Assembly (NCBI GenBank): GCA_902627615.1
Contig: CACOJW010000015.1
Coordinates: 1-35,018, forward strand
Reading direction: 5' to 3'
From: an uncultured marine group III euryarchaeote
GTDB lineage: Archaea > Thermoplasmatota > Poseidoniia > MGIII > CG-Epi1
Length of the DNA stretch: 35,018 nucleotides
Below are positions 27,260 to 34,430 of the stretch, in pieces. Made by a program: the position numbers and the translations under genes. Every line of letters begins with the position of its first letter. Positions within the stretch are counted from its first letter, which is position 1. The notes below the pieces were generated by a model. The model was not told the DNA's origin and searched no databases. It was given only the letters and a program-made list of their open reading frames with translations.

Positions 27260-27436
27260 ATGGTAGATACTAAAAGTAAATTTTTGAAAGTAAAAAGTCC
27301 GGATAGTGATTATACGGTTGTAATTTTTGATAAATGTGATACAATAGTTAAAGATCCAGTTACAGGTTCAACTATTGCTTTGCCAACTGGCGGTAAAGCT
27401 AAAATTCTAGGAGAAATCCTGGAGGAACTTGATTGA
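27260..27436 (+). CDS. rps27e: Small ribosomal subunit protein eS27, all zinc cysteines lost
   Basis: A 58-aa ribosomal protein too short for standard ORF cut-offs. The N-terminal FLKVKSPDSDYTVVIFD and the C-terminal LPTGGKAKILGEILEELD identify eS27 (S27e). The canonical protein has FLKVKCPDC and VxCxxCG zinc pairs. Here the first pair is Ser-Ser (SPDS) and the second has no cysteines (TIVKDPVTGS). The single Cys26 is not in a ligand position of the usual ribbon, so zinc binding is lost. It starts two bases after eL42 and its TGA overlaps the TTG start of aIF2-alpha. Confidence 0.9.
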   Translation: MVDTKSKFLKVKSPDSDYTVVIFDKCDTIVKDPVTGSTIALPTGGKAKILGEILEELD

Positions 27437-28206
27437 GTTCTGATGAAGTTCCAGAAGAAGGTGAATACGTTATAGGGCGAGTTGTTGAGGTTAAGGATTT
27501 TGGAGCAACATTAAATTTACTTGAATTTCCAGAAAGACAGGCATTTGTTCATATTTCAGAAGTTGCATCAGGATGGGTAAAATATATTCGAGATTTTATT
27601 CGAGAGGGGCAAATGGTTGTCGCCAAAGTTACAAAGGTAAAAAAAACTAGTAAGATTGTGGACGCATCGGTGCGCCAAGTTTCGGGTCATCGTAAAAAAG
27701 AAAAGATCAGAGATTGGAAAAATGAGCAAAGAGCTTCGAGACTTTTCGAATTGGTCGCTACGAAGTCAAAGATTGATATTGGAAAATTGAATAATGAAGT
27801 AAAAGATAACATGATTAAGACATACGGAAGCATTTACTCAGCCTTTGAATCATCAGTCATGGATTCATCATCCTTCAAAGGTGAATGGAGTGGAAACTGG
27901 GTTGACAACTTCATTGAAGTAGGCATAGCTAACGTTACGCCCCCATTCGTTTCTATAGGAGGTAAATTTGAACTATATTCTCATGAAAGTAATGGTGTTG
28001 AAAGGATTAAGAAAGCTTTGACTTCACCTTCAGCTATCAATGAGGACACCACTCTAAAGATAGCTTCTAATGGTTCGCCATCGTATCGAATTTCAATCAA
28101 GGCACCAAATTATAAACAAGCTGAAGAAGAGCTAAAAGTAGCAGTTGATAAAGTTCTTAAAACATTGAAGAATGAAGGTGGTATTGGCTCCTTTGAGAGG
28201 TTATAA
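27433..28206 (+). CDS. eif2a: Translation initiation factor aIF2 subunit alpha
   Basis: A 257-aa subunit of the aIF2 heterotrimer that brings initiator tRNA to the small ribosomal subunit. An S1-type RNA-binding domain fills about residues 10-85 (GEYVIGRVVEVKDFGATLNL, FVHISEVASGWVKYIRDF, VDASVRQVSGHRKKEKI), followed by the helical middle domain and the C-terminal alpha-beta domain. The start is TTG at 27433, overlapping the eS27 stop. It sits between eS27 and Nop10, the conserved archaeal order. Confidence 0.95.
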   Translation: MSSDEVPEEGEYVIGRVVEVKDFGATLNLLEFPERQAFVHISEVASGWVKYIRDFIREGQMVVAKVTKVKKTSKIVDASVRQVSGHRKKEKIRDWKNEQRASRLFELVATKSKIDIGKLNNEVKDNMIKTYGSIYSAFESSVMDSSSFKGEWSGNWVDNFIEVGIANVTPPFVSIGGKFELYSHESNGVERIKKALTSPSAINEDTTLKIASNGSPSYRISIKAPNYKQAEEELKVAVDKVLKTLKNEGGIGSFERL

Positions 28207-28361
28207 TGCGTACTTCAATTCTATATTGTAGAGAATGTAACAAATATACGATGTCAAAGCTTTGTACTTCGTGTTCCACAGAAACTTCAAACCCGTTACC
28301 TCCTCGTTTTTCACCTCAAGATAAATATGGCAAATATCGTAGAATGTTGAGAGGCAAGTGA
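28206..28361 (+). CDS. nop10: H/ACA RNP protein Nop10
   Basis: A 51-aa protein found by direct translation. It begins MRTSILYCRECNKYTMSKLC, includes the second pair CTSC, and ends with the hallmark PPRFSPQDKYGKYRRM. Nop10 binds Cbf5 and stabilises the box H/ACA RNP that makes pseudouridine in rRNA. All four zinc cysteines (CREC and CTSC) are kept, unlike the two ribosomal proteins two genes upstream. The ATG shares its A with the aIF2-alpha stop, and its stop TGA overlaps the start of the PAC2 gene. Confidence 0.93.
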   Translation: MRTSILYCRECNKYTMSKLCTSCSTETSNPLPPRFSPQDKYGKYRRMLRGK

Positions 28362-29119
28362 TGGTTTTTAGTGAGATAGTAACTAAAGAGAAAATATCTT
28401 TGAATGACGCAATTCTTTTGGAAGGTCTTCCAGGAGTAGGTAATGTAGGTAAATTAGCAGCTATGCATCTAATTGAAGAATTAAATGCAAAAAAATGTAT
28501 AGAAATTTATTCTTCCCATTTTCCACCGCAAGTATTGATTGATGATGAGGGAATTGTTAATCTAGTCAATAATGAATTATATTATTACAATGGAAAAGGT
28601 AAGGAGAGAGATTTGCTTTTCTTAGTTGGAGAATATCAAGGAATTGATTCTCCAGGTCAATATGATCTCTGTCAAACGATTATAAGTTTAGTCAAAGAAA
28701 TAGGAGTTACAACAATCTACACATTGGGAGGCTATGGCTTAGGTAAATTAGTTCCAGAGCCTAGGGTATTAGGGGCTGCAACCTCTAAAGAAGTAGTCGA
28801 TTCTTTCAAAAAAGCAGGTGTTGAGTTTGTTGACGGAGAACCTGGTGCAGGCATAGTTGGAGCTTCAGGACTTTTACTAGGTCTTGGAAAGTTGCAGAAT
28901 ATACAAGGAGGCTGTTTAATGGGAGAAACTAGTGGATATATGGTTGACCCAAAATCAGCGAGTGTTGTACTTAAATCTCTTCAAAAGCTTTTAGGTGTAA
29001 ATATTAATCTTTCTGAATTAGAAGAGAGAGCTAAACAGGTTGACTCCATAACGAATCAACTAAAAGATATCGAGACTAATGATAAAGAAGATAGTCCTGA
29101 TATGAATTACATTGGATAA
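28361..29119 (+). CDS. PAC2-family proteasome assembly chaperone homologue
   Basis: A 252-aa protein of the PAC2 family (COG2047), homologous to the eukaryotic proteasome assembly chaperone. The marker lines are ILLEGLPGVGNVGKLAAMHL, a YYYNGKGKERDLLFLVGEYQ strand, TIYTLGGYGLGKLVPEPRVL, and PGAGIVGASGLLLGLGK. The C-terminus is a helical tail. In many archaea it sits directly after aIF2-alpha and Nop10, as here. Its archaeal role is poorly defined, probably proteasome-related. Start ATG at 28361 overlaps the Nop10 stop (TGATG); a GTG at 28358 is equally possible. Confidence 0.88.
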   Translation: MVFSEIVTKEKISLNDAILLEGLPGVGNVGKLAAMHLIEELNAKKCIEIYSSHFPPQVLIDDEGIVNLVNNELYYYNGKGKERDLLFLVGEYQGIDSPGQYDLCQTIISLVKEIGVTTIYTLGGYGLGKLVPEPRVLGAATSKEVVDSFKKAGVEFVDGEPGAGIVGASGLLLGLGKLQNIQGGCLMGETSGYMVDPKSASVVLKSLQKLLGVNINLSELEERAKQVDSITNQLKDIETNDKEDSPDMNYIG

Positions 29120-29120
29120 A

Positions 29121-31058
29121 TTAGTTTGAATTTATTGTTTCTAAGTTAAATAAAACCAGTCCGTCCTTAGCATCCACTCCTGCCAATTTTTGATATTTAT
29201 TTCCATTTTGAGTATTATCTATTCCCTTTTTCTCTAAGAAATATGCATAGCTTCCTGCAGTGCTTACATCGATATTATTTGAGTAATCATTAGGATTAAG
29301 ATTTCCTTGACCTAAATCACTAATGATTTTAGCAAAATCAAACCCTCCTCCAAAATCTAAGATAGAAGTAGGAGAAGAAAGACTTTGTTTAGAAATTAGA
29401 TTTTGGCCTAGAGATAATTTAACTTTCTCATAGTTTACGCTTTGTGTTTTTCCATCAATTGCCCAGTTTTTTATTTCATCAAAATCAGTCATTACCTTTT
29501 CAGACGAGCAAACAGTTAATGGTTCAGGAATTCCATCCATGGACATGATTGGATTATCAACATTTACTTCTTCAGCAGAAATATTTGTTCTGTTATATTC
29601 TAGGTTCCATCCATCGATGCTTGAGCTCTGTTCGTTGTAATGAGCCATTGTAAAATTCCATTTCCCACCCTTATTCTCAGTATAATTTGCTTCTATGACA
29701 AAAGCCCTTTCGTTACTTTTAGAAGAGGGCCTATCATCTAAGCTCTCTTGATTAGTTATATATGTATTAAATTCAGAAATTTCTTGTTTACCCTTGTCAA
29801 TTCCAGTTTGTAAATTGAATGCAGAGTCTAAACCACAGCTTCCATTTCCAAAATCTGGTGCGCCCTCATTCCAAGGCTGAAATTCTCCAGTTTTTTTATT
29901 TGCTTCATTCTTATAAGCTTTAGTAGGAACCTCCGTGTAGCCTTCAGTTATTGTCGAAGCAATTCCCGTATACTGAATATTGATTGCGTAAAGTTTTCCA
30001 CCTATCGAACTTGCATCAGAGTTTAAATTCATCTGAAATTTTAGAGGCATACTGCTAGATTCAGACATATAAAATTTGAAGCTATATTGGTATTGAGCCT
30101 CATATCCTAATATATTTCCGGAATTTGTTGAAGATGTTACAGTTACTAGAGCGGTCTGTTCACCACTTATTTTCCCTCCATTTTCTATTTTCCAGTTAAA
30201 ATCAATTCCACCTTCAGTCGCTATTCCCTTTTCCCCTTCAACTAATTGTTTTCCAATATACAATTTTCCATGAGGTAGTAGTCCAGGTTGGCTATCTCTA
30301 GGTACCCAATCAGTAGCACTTTGCCAAAACCATGTACTTCCCGTTAGCGTATCCGAGTATGAAGCGTTTGACTCAATCTCGCTTCTAACAATCTCAAGAG
30401 ATGTAGGATCTATGAATTGATTTTGGGATGTTATACTTTGGGCATTTTCTAAATTAGACGAAGGCAAGCCTTCTTGCTTTATCATCCCGTCAATTTCTTC
30501 GAGTTCTTGGATCAAATACTTTTCAAAAACACTCCTATCATCTCCGTACCCATCCCTAACAGTTGAAGAGGGTACATTAATTCCAGCTTGTAATTGACCT
30601 GAGAAAATCACATCTAATTCATTAATTATAATGTCATTATCAATGAAACCTATAGGTAATGGTATATCCAAAGTACTATCAAAGTTTATAGCTCCATTAA
30701 TATCATAAATTATTTGTTCTTCATATTTTTCATTAGGTACTGCAATTTCTATACTCTGTTGAGCTAACAAAATATATAATAAACCAGTTAAAAGAAGAAT
30801 AGTAACACTCCCTATAACTCCAATTGCCTTGATGCTGATACCCTTTTCGTCGTTGTTAATTAAAGGCATAGCCCAGTTGTCTTCTTTTTCCTTTTCACTA
30901 ATCGCTAATGGACTTAAATCTAAGTCATCATTATTGCTAATTTCAGGAGAAGGGGCTGAAAGGTCTAAAGTATCTTCATCTTCTTTAGTTTTGTCAGTTA
31001 TATTTTCATCAGATTTACCTGATTTCCACAACTCCTCATCCGAGCTCACAATTCTCAC
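29121..31058 (-). CDS. Large membrane-anchored protein, unknown function
   Basis: A 645-aa protein. Residues 1-72 are acidic and low-complexity (cytoplasmic side), one membrane helix spans about 76-99 (IGVIGSVTILLLTGLLYILL), and the rest (about 100-645) is a predicted outside domain rich in Ser, Asn, Gly and acidic residues with many beta-strands. There is no catalytic motif I recognise. The start is GTG at 31058. It lies downstream of two small paralogous membrane proteins on the same strand, which may be its partners. It ends two bases from the convergent PAC2 stop. Confidence 0.75.
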   Translation of the reverse strand: MRIVSSDEELWKSGKSDENITDKTKEDEDTLDLSAPSPEISNNDDLDLSPLAISEKEKEDNWAMPLINNDEKGISIKAIGVIGSVTILLLTGLLYILLAQQSIEIAVPNEKYEEQIIYDINGAINFDSTLDIPLPIGFIDNDIIINELDVIFSGQLQAGINVPSSTVRDGYGDDRSVFEKYLIQELEEIDGMIKQEGLPSSNLENAQSITSQNQFIDPTSLEIVRSEIESNASYSDTLTGSTWFWQSATDWVPRDSQPGLLPHGKLYIGKQLVEGEKGIATEGGIDFNWKIENGGKISGEQTALVTVTSSTNSGNILGYEAQYQYSFKFYMSESSSMPLKFQMNLNSDASSIGGKLYAINIQYTGIASTITEGYTEVPTKAYKNEANKKTGEFQPWNEGAPDFGNGSCGLDSAFNLQTGIDKGKQEISEFNTYITNQESLDDRPSSKSNERAFVIEANYTENKGGKWNFTMAHYNEQSSSIDGWNLEYNRTNISAEEVNVDNPIMSMDGIPEPLTVCSSEKVMTDFDEIKNWAIDGKTQSVNYEKVKLSLGQNLISKQSLSSPTSILDFGGGFDFAKIISDLGQGNLNPNDYSNNIDVSTAGSYAYFLEKKGIDNTQNGNKYQKLAGVDAKDGLVLFNLETINSN

Positions 31059-31104
31059 GAATCACTATTCTATTTTAGACTAATGCCTTAAACTTTCATT
31101 TAAT

Positions 31105-31371
31105 TCAAGATTTTATTATTGCCACTAAGAAAATAATAATGCCTATGATGCCGCCCACCATTCCTCCTATGAAAGCAAGCATGCTATTCCAAAAGGAAAT
31201 GTCTGCAAAAGTATCAGGCAAAGTAATATAGTAAGCAATTGCAGCACCAATTACTAAAAATCCGAATCCAACATTCCGTGTTTTACTACTTCCATAATAC
31301 GCTATTAGAAGCCCCATTCCGAGCATTGAAATCATAGCTCCAACAAGGCTCATTGAAATTACTAAATCCAT
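31105..31371 (-). CDS. Small three-helix membrane protein (paralog of the next gene)
   Basis: An 88-aa protein that is almost entirely membrane: three hydrophobic helices (about residues 4-27, 34-52, 62-86) with a short positively charged loop GSSKTRNVGFGF. The same arrangement, with similar residues (TSYFGAGKSQKIGFAL), is seen in the gene at 31371-31841, so the two are tandem paralogs. It begins at the TAATG overlap with that gene. I do not recognise a known family. Confidence 0.72.
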   Translation of the reverse strand: MDLVISMSLVGAMISMLGMGLLIAYYGSSKTRNVGFGFLVIGAAIAYYITLPDTFADISFWNSMLAFIGGMVGGIIGIIIFLVAIIKS

Positions 31372-31841
31372 TATTCCTCCTCCTTTTTTTCGTCAACTAC
31401 AGGTTCATCTTCTTTATCTTCAGTTTGGTTTAATTCCTCTTCAAGCTTTTTCAATTCTTCATCCAAATCTAAATCTTCAAGATCTTCCAAATCCAAATCT
31501 TCTAAGTCATCAACAGTATCTACTTTCATTAGCACAAAAAGAATAACAAAAAGTCCTACTATCATTCCAAATAATGCAGACACTCCTGAAACAAATGCGT
31601 CAGCAAAGAAATTTTCATCAAATTCGTTTGGAATTGCGTCAATGCCTCCGAATGCCATTAAATAAGTCAAGGCAAGTAGTATAGTTCCAGTAGCTAAGAG
31701 AGCAAATCCTATTTTTTGAGATTTACCAGCTCCAAAATATGAAGTAAACATACCTGTAGCAAGCAAAGCCACACCAATTCCTACGATTAGCATAGATACA
31801 AAAAATTGCATTATGTCTAAGTTATCAGTACTCATGTCCAT
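31371..31841 (-). CDS. Three-helix membrane protein with acidic tail
   Basis: A 156-aa protein with three membrane helices (about residues 11-32, 44-64, 84-106) and a highly acidic C-terminal tail (about 107-156, runs of Asp-Leu-Glu repeats such as LEDLDLEDLEDLDL followed by EEELNQ-type residues) that may form a coiled coil. It is the longer paralog of the 88-aa gene that follows. A TATA-like cttataac (31864-31871 on the minus strand) lies about 25 bases before the ATG at 31841. First gene of the three-gene membrane operon. Function unknown. Confidence 0.72.
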   Translation of the reverse strand: MDMSTDNLDIMQFFVSMLIVGIGVALLATGMFTSYFGAGKSQKIGFALLATGTILLALTYLMAFGGIDAIPNEFDENFFADAFVSGVSALFGMIVGLFVILFVLMKVDTVDDLEDLDLEDLEDLDLDEELKKLEEELNQTEDKEDEPVVDEKKEEE

Positions 31842-31914
31842 GTTACAGACTTCTAGTCCTACGTTATAAGTTTAACTATTGAACGTTTAATATGTTTCTC
31901 GTCGAGAAGTGGTT

Positions 31915-31925
31915 AAGTATATATA
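31915..31925 (+). promoter_or_regulatory. Strong TATA box of the small two-repeat protein
   Basis: The sequence aagtatatata (31915-31925) is the best TATA match in the window. Transcription would start near 31945, so the GTG at 31938 is outside the mRNA and the ATG at 31959, with a weak GGTG ahead of it (31948-31951), is the likely start. Confidence 0.6.
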
Positions 31926-31958
31926 CTGTCCACTTTAGTGCAGAAACGGTGTAAAACC

Positions 31959-32189
31959 ATGGCAGAAGTAGTTGCAAAAACAAATGTATCAAAAGAGTCA
32001 GGGTATCTATATTATTTAGGTAAAGATGGTGACGTTTGGAGAACCAAAATGGCCCGCGGTGGCAAAAAGACTGGTGGTGGACCAGAGCCAGTAGCTAAAG
32101 CAGGTGTATCACGAGAAGACAATTTTCTATACTACATTGACAAACAAGGAAATGTAGCTAGATCCCCAATGGCTCGTGGCCGTAAATAA
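31959..32189 (+). CDS. Small basic protein made of two similar repeats
   Basis: A 76-aa basic protein built from two related units of about 33 residues. The first is VVAKTNVSKESGYLYYLGKD followed by GDVWRTKMARGG. The second is PVAKAGVSREDNFLYYIDKQ followed by GNVARSPMARG. Conserved positions are VAK, the V-S-[KR]-E pair, LYY, a Gly-Asx-Val and MARG. The Lys/Arg content suggests nucleic-acid binding, but I know of no function. The promoter and a terminator-like hairpin flank it, and the gene is well separated from its neighbours, implying it is a single-gene unit with good expression. An upstream GTG at 31938 would add seven residues. Confidence 0.75.
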   Translation: MAEVVAKTNVSKESGYLYYLGKDGDVWRTKMARGGKKTGGGPEPVAKAGVSREDNFLYYIDKQGNVARSPMARGRK

Positions 32190-32217
32190 GATTAGTTAAA
32201 AATCTTAGAACTGAATG

Positions 32218-32250
32218 CCCAAGCTTACAGCTTGGGTGTTCTTTATTTTT
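32218..32250 (+). terminator. Hairpin plus T-rich terminator after the two-repeat gene
   Basis: CCCAAGCT (32218-32225) pairs perfectly with AGCTTGGG (32229-32236) around the loop TAC, followed by the T-rich gttctttattttttt run up to about 32250. It could end transcription of the gene at 31959-32189, or act as a processing signal if that gene and tRNA-Ser are cotranscribed. Confidence 0.65.
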
Positions 32251-32255
32251 TTAAG

Positions 32256-32342
32256 GCAGAGGTCGCTTAGCCCGGTATAGCGCCGGCCTTGAAAGCCGGT
32301 GGGAATATTCCCTCGGGGGTTCAAATCCCTCCCTCTGCGCCA
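32256..32342 (+). tRNA. tRNA-Ser (TGA anticodon)
   Basis: Acceptor GCAGAGG pairs with CCTCTGC, followed by discriminator G and encoded CCA (32340-32342). The anticodon stem is CCGGC/GCCGG with loop CTTGAAA, giving anticodon TGA (reads UCA). The T-arm is GGGGG-TTCAAAT-CCCTC. The long variable arm GGGAATATTCCC is expected for Ser. It lies just after the T-rich run at 32250. Confidence 0.95.
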
Positions 32343-32360
32343 CCACGGCCAGTCATTTCT

Positions 32361-34364
32361 TTATTTTCTTGATTTAATTTCTAATTTTATTTTAGAGATG
32401 AAATCGTCCATGAGTAATCCGTTAGTCTGCTTGCGGTCAGGATTTAAAAACGAAACAGTTTCATTATTTTGCTCTTCATCACCAAGGATCATAATATACG
32501 CTGGGCGCATACTTCTATGTGTTCTGAGTTTCTTCCCAATAGTATCATCACCTGTATCCAGCTCCAGACGTATTTCTTCTTTGGCTAGTCTGTCTGCAAT
32601 TTGATTGGCATAGTCTATATGCTTTTCTGAAATTGTTAAAATATGAACCTGAGTAGGAGAGAGCCAGGTTGGAAACATACCTCCAAAGTGTTCAATCAAA
32701 ACGCCACAAAATCTTTCCATAGAGCCAAATGGAGCACGATGGATGATTACAGGGCGATGTTTTTCGCCATCAGAACCGGCATATGTAAGATCAAATCTTT
32801 CAGGTAGGTTATAATCAACTTGAACAGTACCTAATTGCCATTCTCGACCTAATACATCATTGACAATAAAATCTATTTTAGGCCCATAAAATGCAGCTTC
32901 TCCTTGCTCTTCACTAAACTTAACACCTAAGATTTCGGCAGCTTTTCGGCAAGCCTCCTCCGCCTTGTCCCACTGCTTTGCATTTCCAACATATTTATCA
33001 GAGTTTAAATCTCGGAGACCAATTCTAACACGATAATTTTGCATTCCTAAATTATCGAAAATAATTTTAACTAATTCTATGCAACCAAGTAATTCTTGCT
33101 GAATTTGGTCTTCAGTTATGAAAAGATGTGCATCATCTTGTGTAAAACCTCTCACTCTTGTCATTCCTGAAATCTCTCCGGATTGCTCCCAGCGATACAC
33201 AGTTCCGAATTCAGCTAAGCGCAGGGGGAGGTCGCGATATGATCTGGGTTGACTTGTATAAATCCGAATGTGATGAGGACAATTCATTGGTTTTAGCATA
33301 TACCCTTCTAATTCGCCTTTTGACATTAGATTGGATAAATCTGCGCATGAGCAATTTTCATCAGATAATTTGCGTAAAGTATTACGCCCTATAATTGGAG
33401 GATATTGGCTATCTTGATAATAAGGAAAATGGCCAGATGTTCTGTAAAGATCTAATTTTCCAATGTGTGGAGTATGGACCTGTTGATATCCTTGCAGATT
33501 TAGATGTTCAGAAATAAACTTTTGAAGCTCATTTCTTACTATAGAACCTCTTGGAGTCCATAGTACTAATCCTTGACCCACCATTTCATCTATGTGGAAT
33601 AATTGGAGTTCTTTGCCTAGTTTGCGATGATCTCGTTTTGACGCTTCCCGAAGTAATGTTTCCCTAGCTTGTAGCTCTTCTTTAGATGAATAACACATTC
33701 CGTATATTCTTACGAGTGCCTCTCGACTTGAGTCAGCCCGCCAAAAAGCTTGACTGGTGCTAGTTAATTTGAACCAACGCAATTTTGAAGTATTCCGTAC
33801 GTGAGGACCTTTGCACAAATCTATAAAATCGCCTTGGCGATATGCGGATGAGCCAACGTCGTGGCCAATTTTTTCATTCATTATCTCGATTTTAAATGGA
33901 TTGTCTTCAAACATTTTTCTTAGAGTTTCATTATTGTATTCTTCTCTTTGAATTGTAATATTTTGTTTCACTAATTTTTTCATCAGTTTTTCAATACGCC
34001 TTAAATCATCTTCATTAATGGGTTTCATTTCAAAGTCATAATAAAATCCATGTTCAATGGGAGGTCCAATAGTGGGCTTTGCATCAGGAAATAGTTGGGT
34101 TACAGCTTGTGCTAACAGATGAGCACACGAATGTCTTAAAATGTAAAGTCCTTCGTCAGAATCTTCAGTAATGATACCAATTTCACAATTTTTCTTTAAT
34201 TCAAAAGATAAATCTTTTTGTTCGCCATTGACTAAAGCTGCAATTGCCTTATTTTTCTTTCCATATAAATTTCTGAACACTTCTCCAGCCTTGGTTCCCT
34301 CAGAAAACTCATGCAATGCACCATCGCAGTGGACCTCAATCATTCTAGTTGCGTAAGACATCAT
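32361..34364 (-). CDS. thrS: Threonyl-tRNA synthetase, bacterial-type domain layout
   Basis: A 667-aa class II synthetase that charges tRNA-Thr. It has a TGS domain (about 1-60), an N2 editing domain with the zinc-binding HSCAHLLAQAV (HxxxH type) and DLCKGPHV, a catalytic core with MNCPHH zinc-ligand motif, TRVRGFTQDDAHLF (motif 2) and HRAPFGSMERF (motif 3), then a C-terminal anticodon-binding domain. This layout (TGS plus SAD editing) is bacterial/eukaryotic. Many archaea instead have a DTD-like editing domain. The start is ATG 34364 with alternatives nearby (second Met, Met8). It lies convergent to tRNA-Ser. Confidence 0.95.
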   Translation of the reverse strand: MMSYATRMIEVHCDGALHEFSEGTKAGEVFRNLYGKKNKAIAALVNGEQKDLSFELKKNCEIGIITEDSDEGLYILRHSCAHLLAQAVTQLFPDAKPTIGPPIEHGFYYDFEMKPINEDDLRRIEKLMKKLVKQNITIQREEYNNETLRKMFEDNPFKIEIMNEKIGHDVGSSAYRQGDFIDLCKGPHVRNTSKLRWFKLTSTSQAFWRADSSREALVRIYGMCYSSKEELQARETLLREASKRDHRKLGKELQLFHIDEMVGQGLVLWTPRGSIVRNELQKFISEHLNLQGYQQVHTPHIGKLDLYRTSGHFPYYQDSQYPPIIGRNTLRKLSDENCSCADLSNLMSKGELEGYMLKPMNCPHHIRIYTSQPRSYRDLPLRLAEFGTVYRWEQSGEISGMTRVRGFTQDDAHLFITEDQIQQELLGCIELVKIIFDNLGMQNYRVRIGLRDLNSDKYVGNAKQWDKAEEACRKAAEILGVKFSEEQGEAAFYGPKIDFIVNDVLGREWQLGTVQVDYNLPERFDLTYAGSDGEKHRPVIIHRAPFGSMERFCGVLIEHFGGMFPTWLSPTQVHILTISEKHIDYANQIADRLAKEEIRLELDTGDDTIGKKLRTHRSMRPAYIMILGDEEQNNETVSFLNPDRKQTNGLLMDDFISKIKLEIKSRK

Positions 34365-34430
34365 TACAAAAAGACTTCCTCTAAGGTAAATGCTTATACG
34401 CTATCTACTGTGCGCAATCTAGAGACAATC

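Noticed and set aside
31938-31958. GTG start giving a longer two-repeat protein
   Set aside because: The TATA box at 31915-31925 places transcription start near 31945, after this GTG.
32256-32342. tRNA-Sec or suppressor tRNA
   Set aside because: The anticodon is TGA (reads UCA), not TCA, and acceptor and variable arm lengths match ordinary tRNA-Ser.
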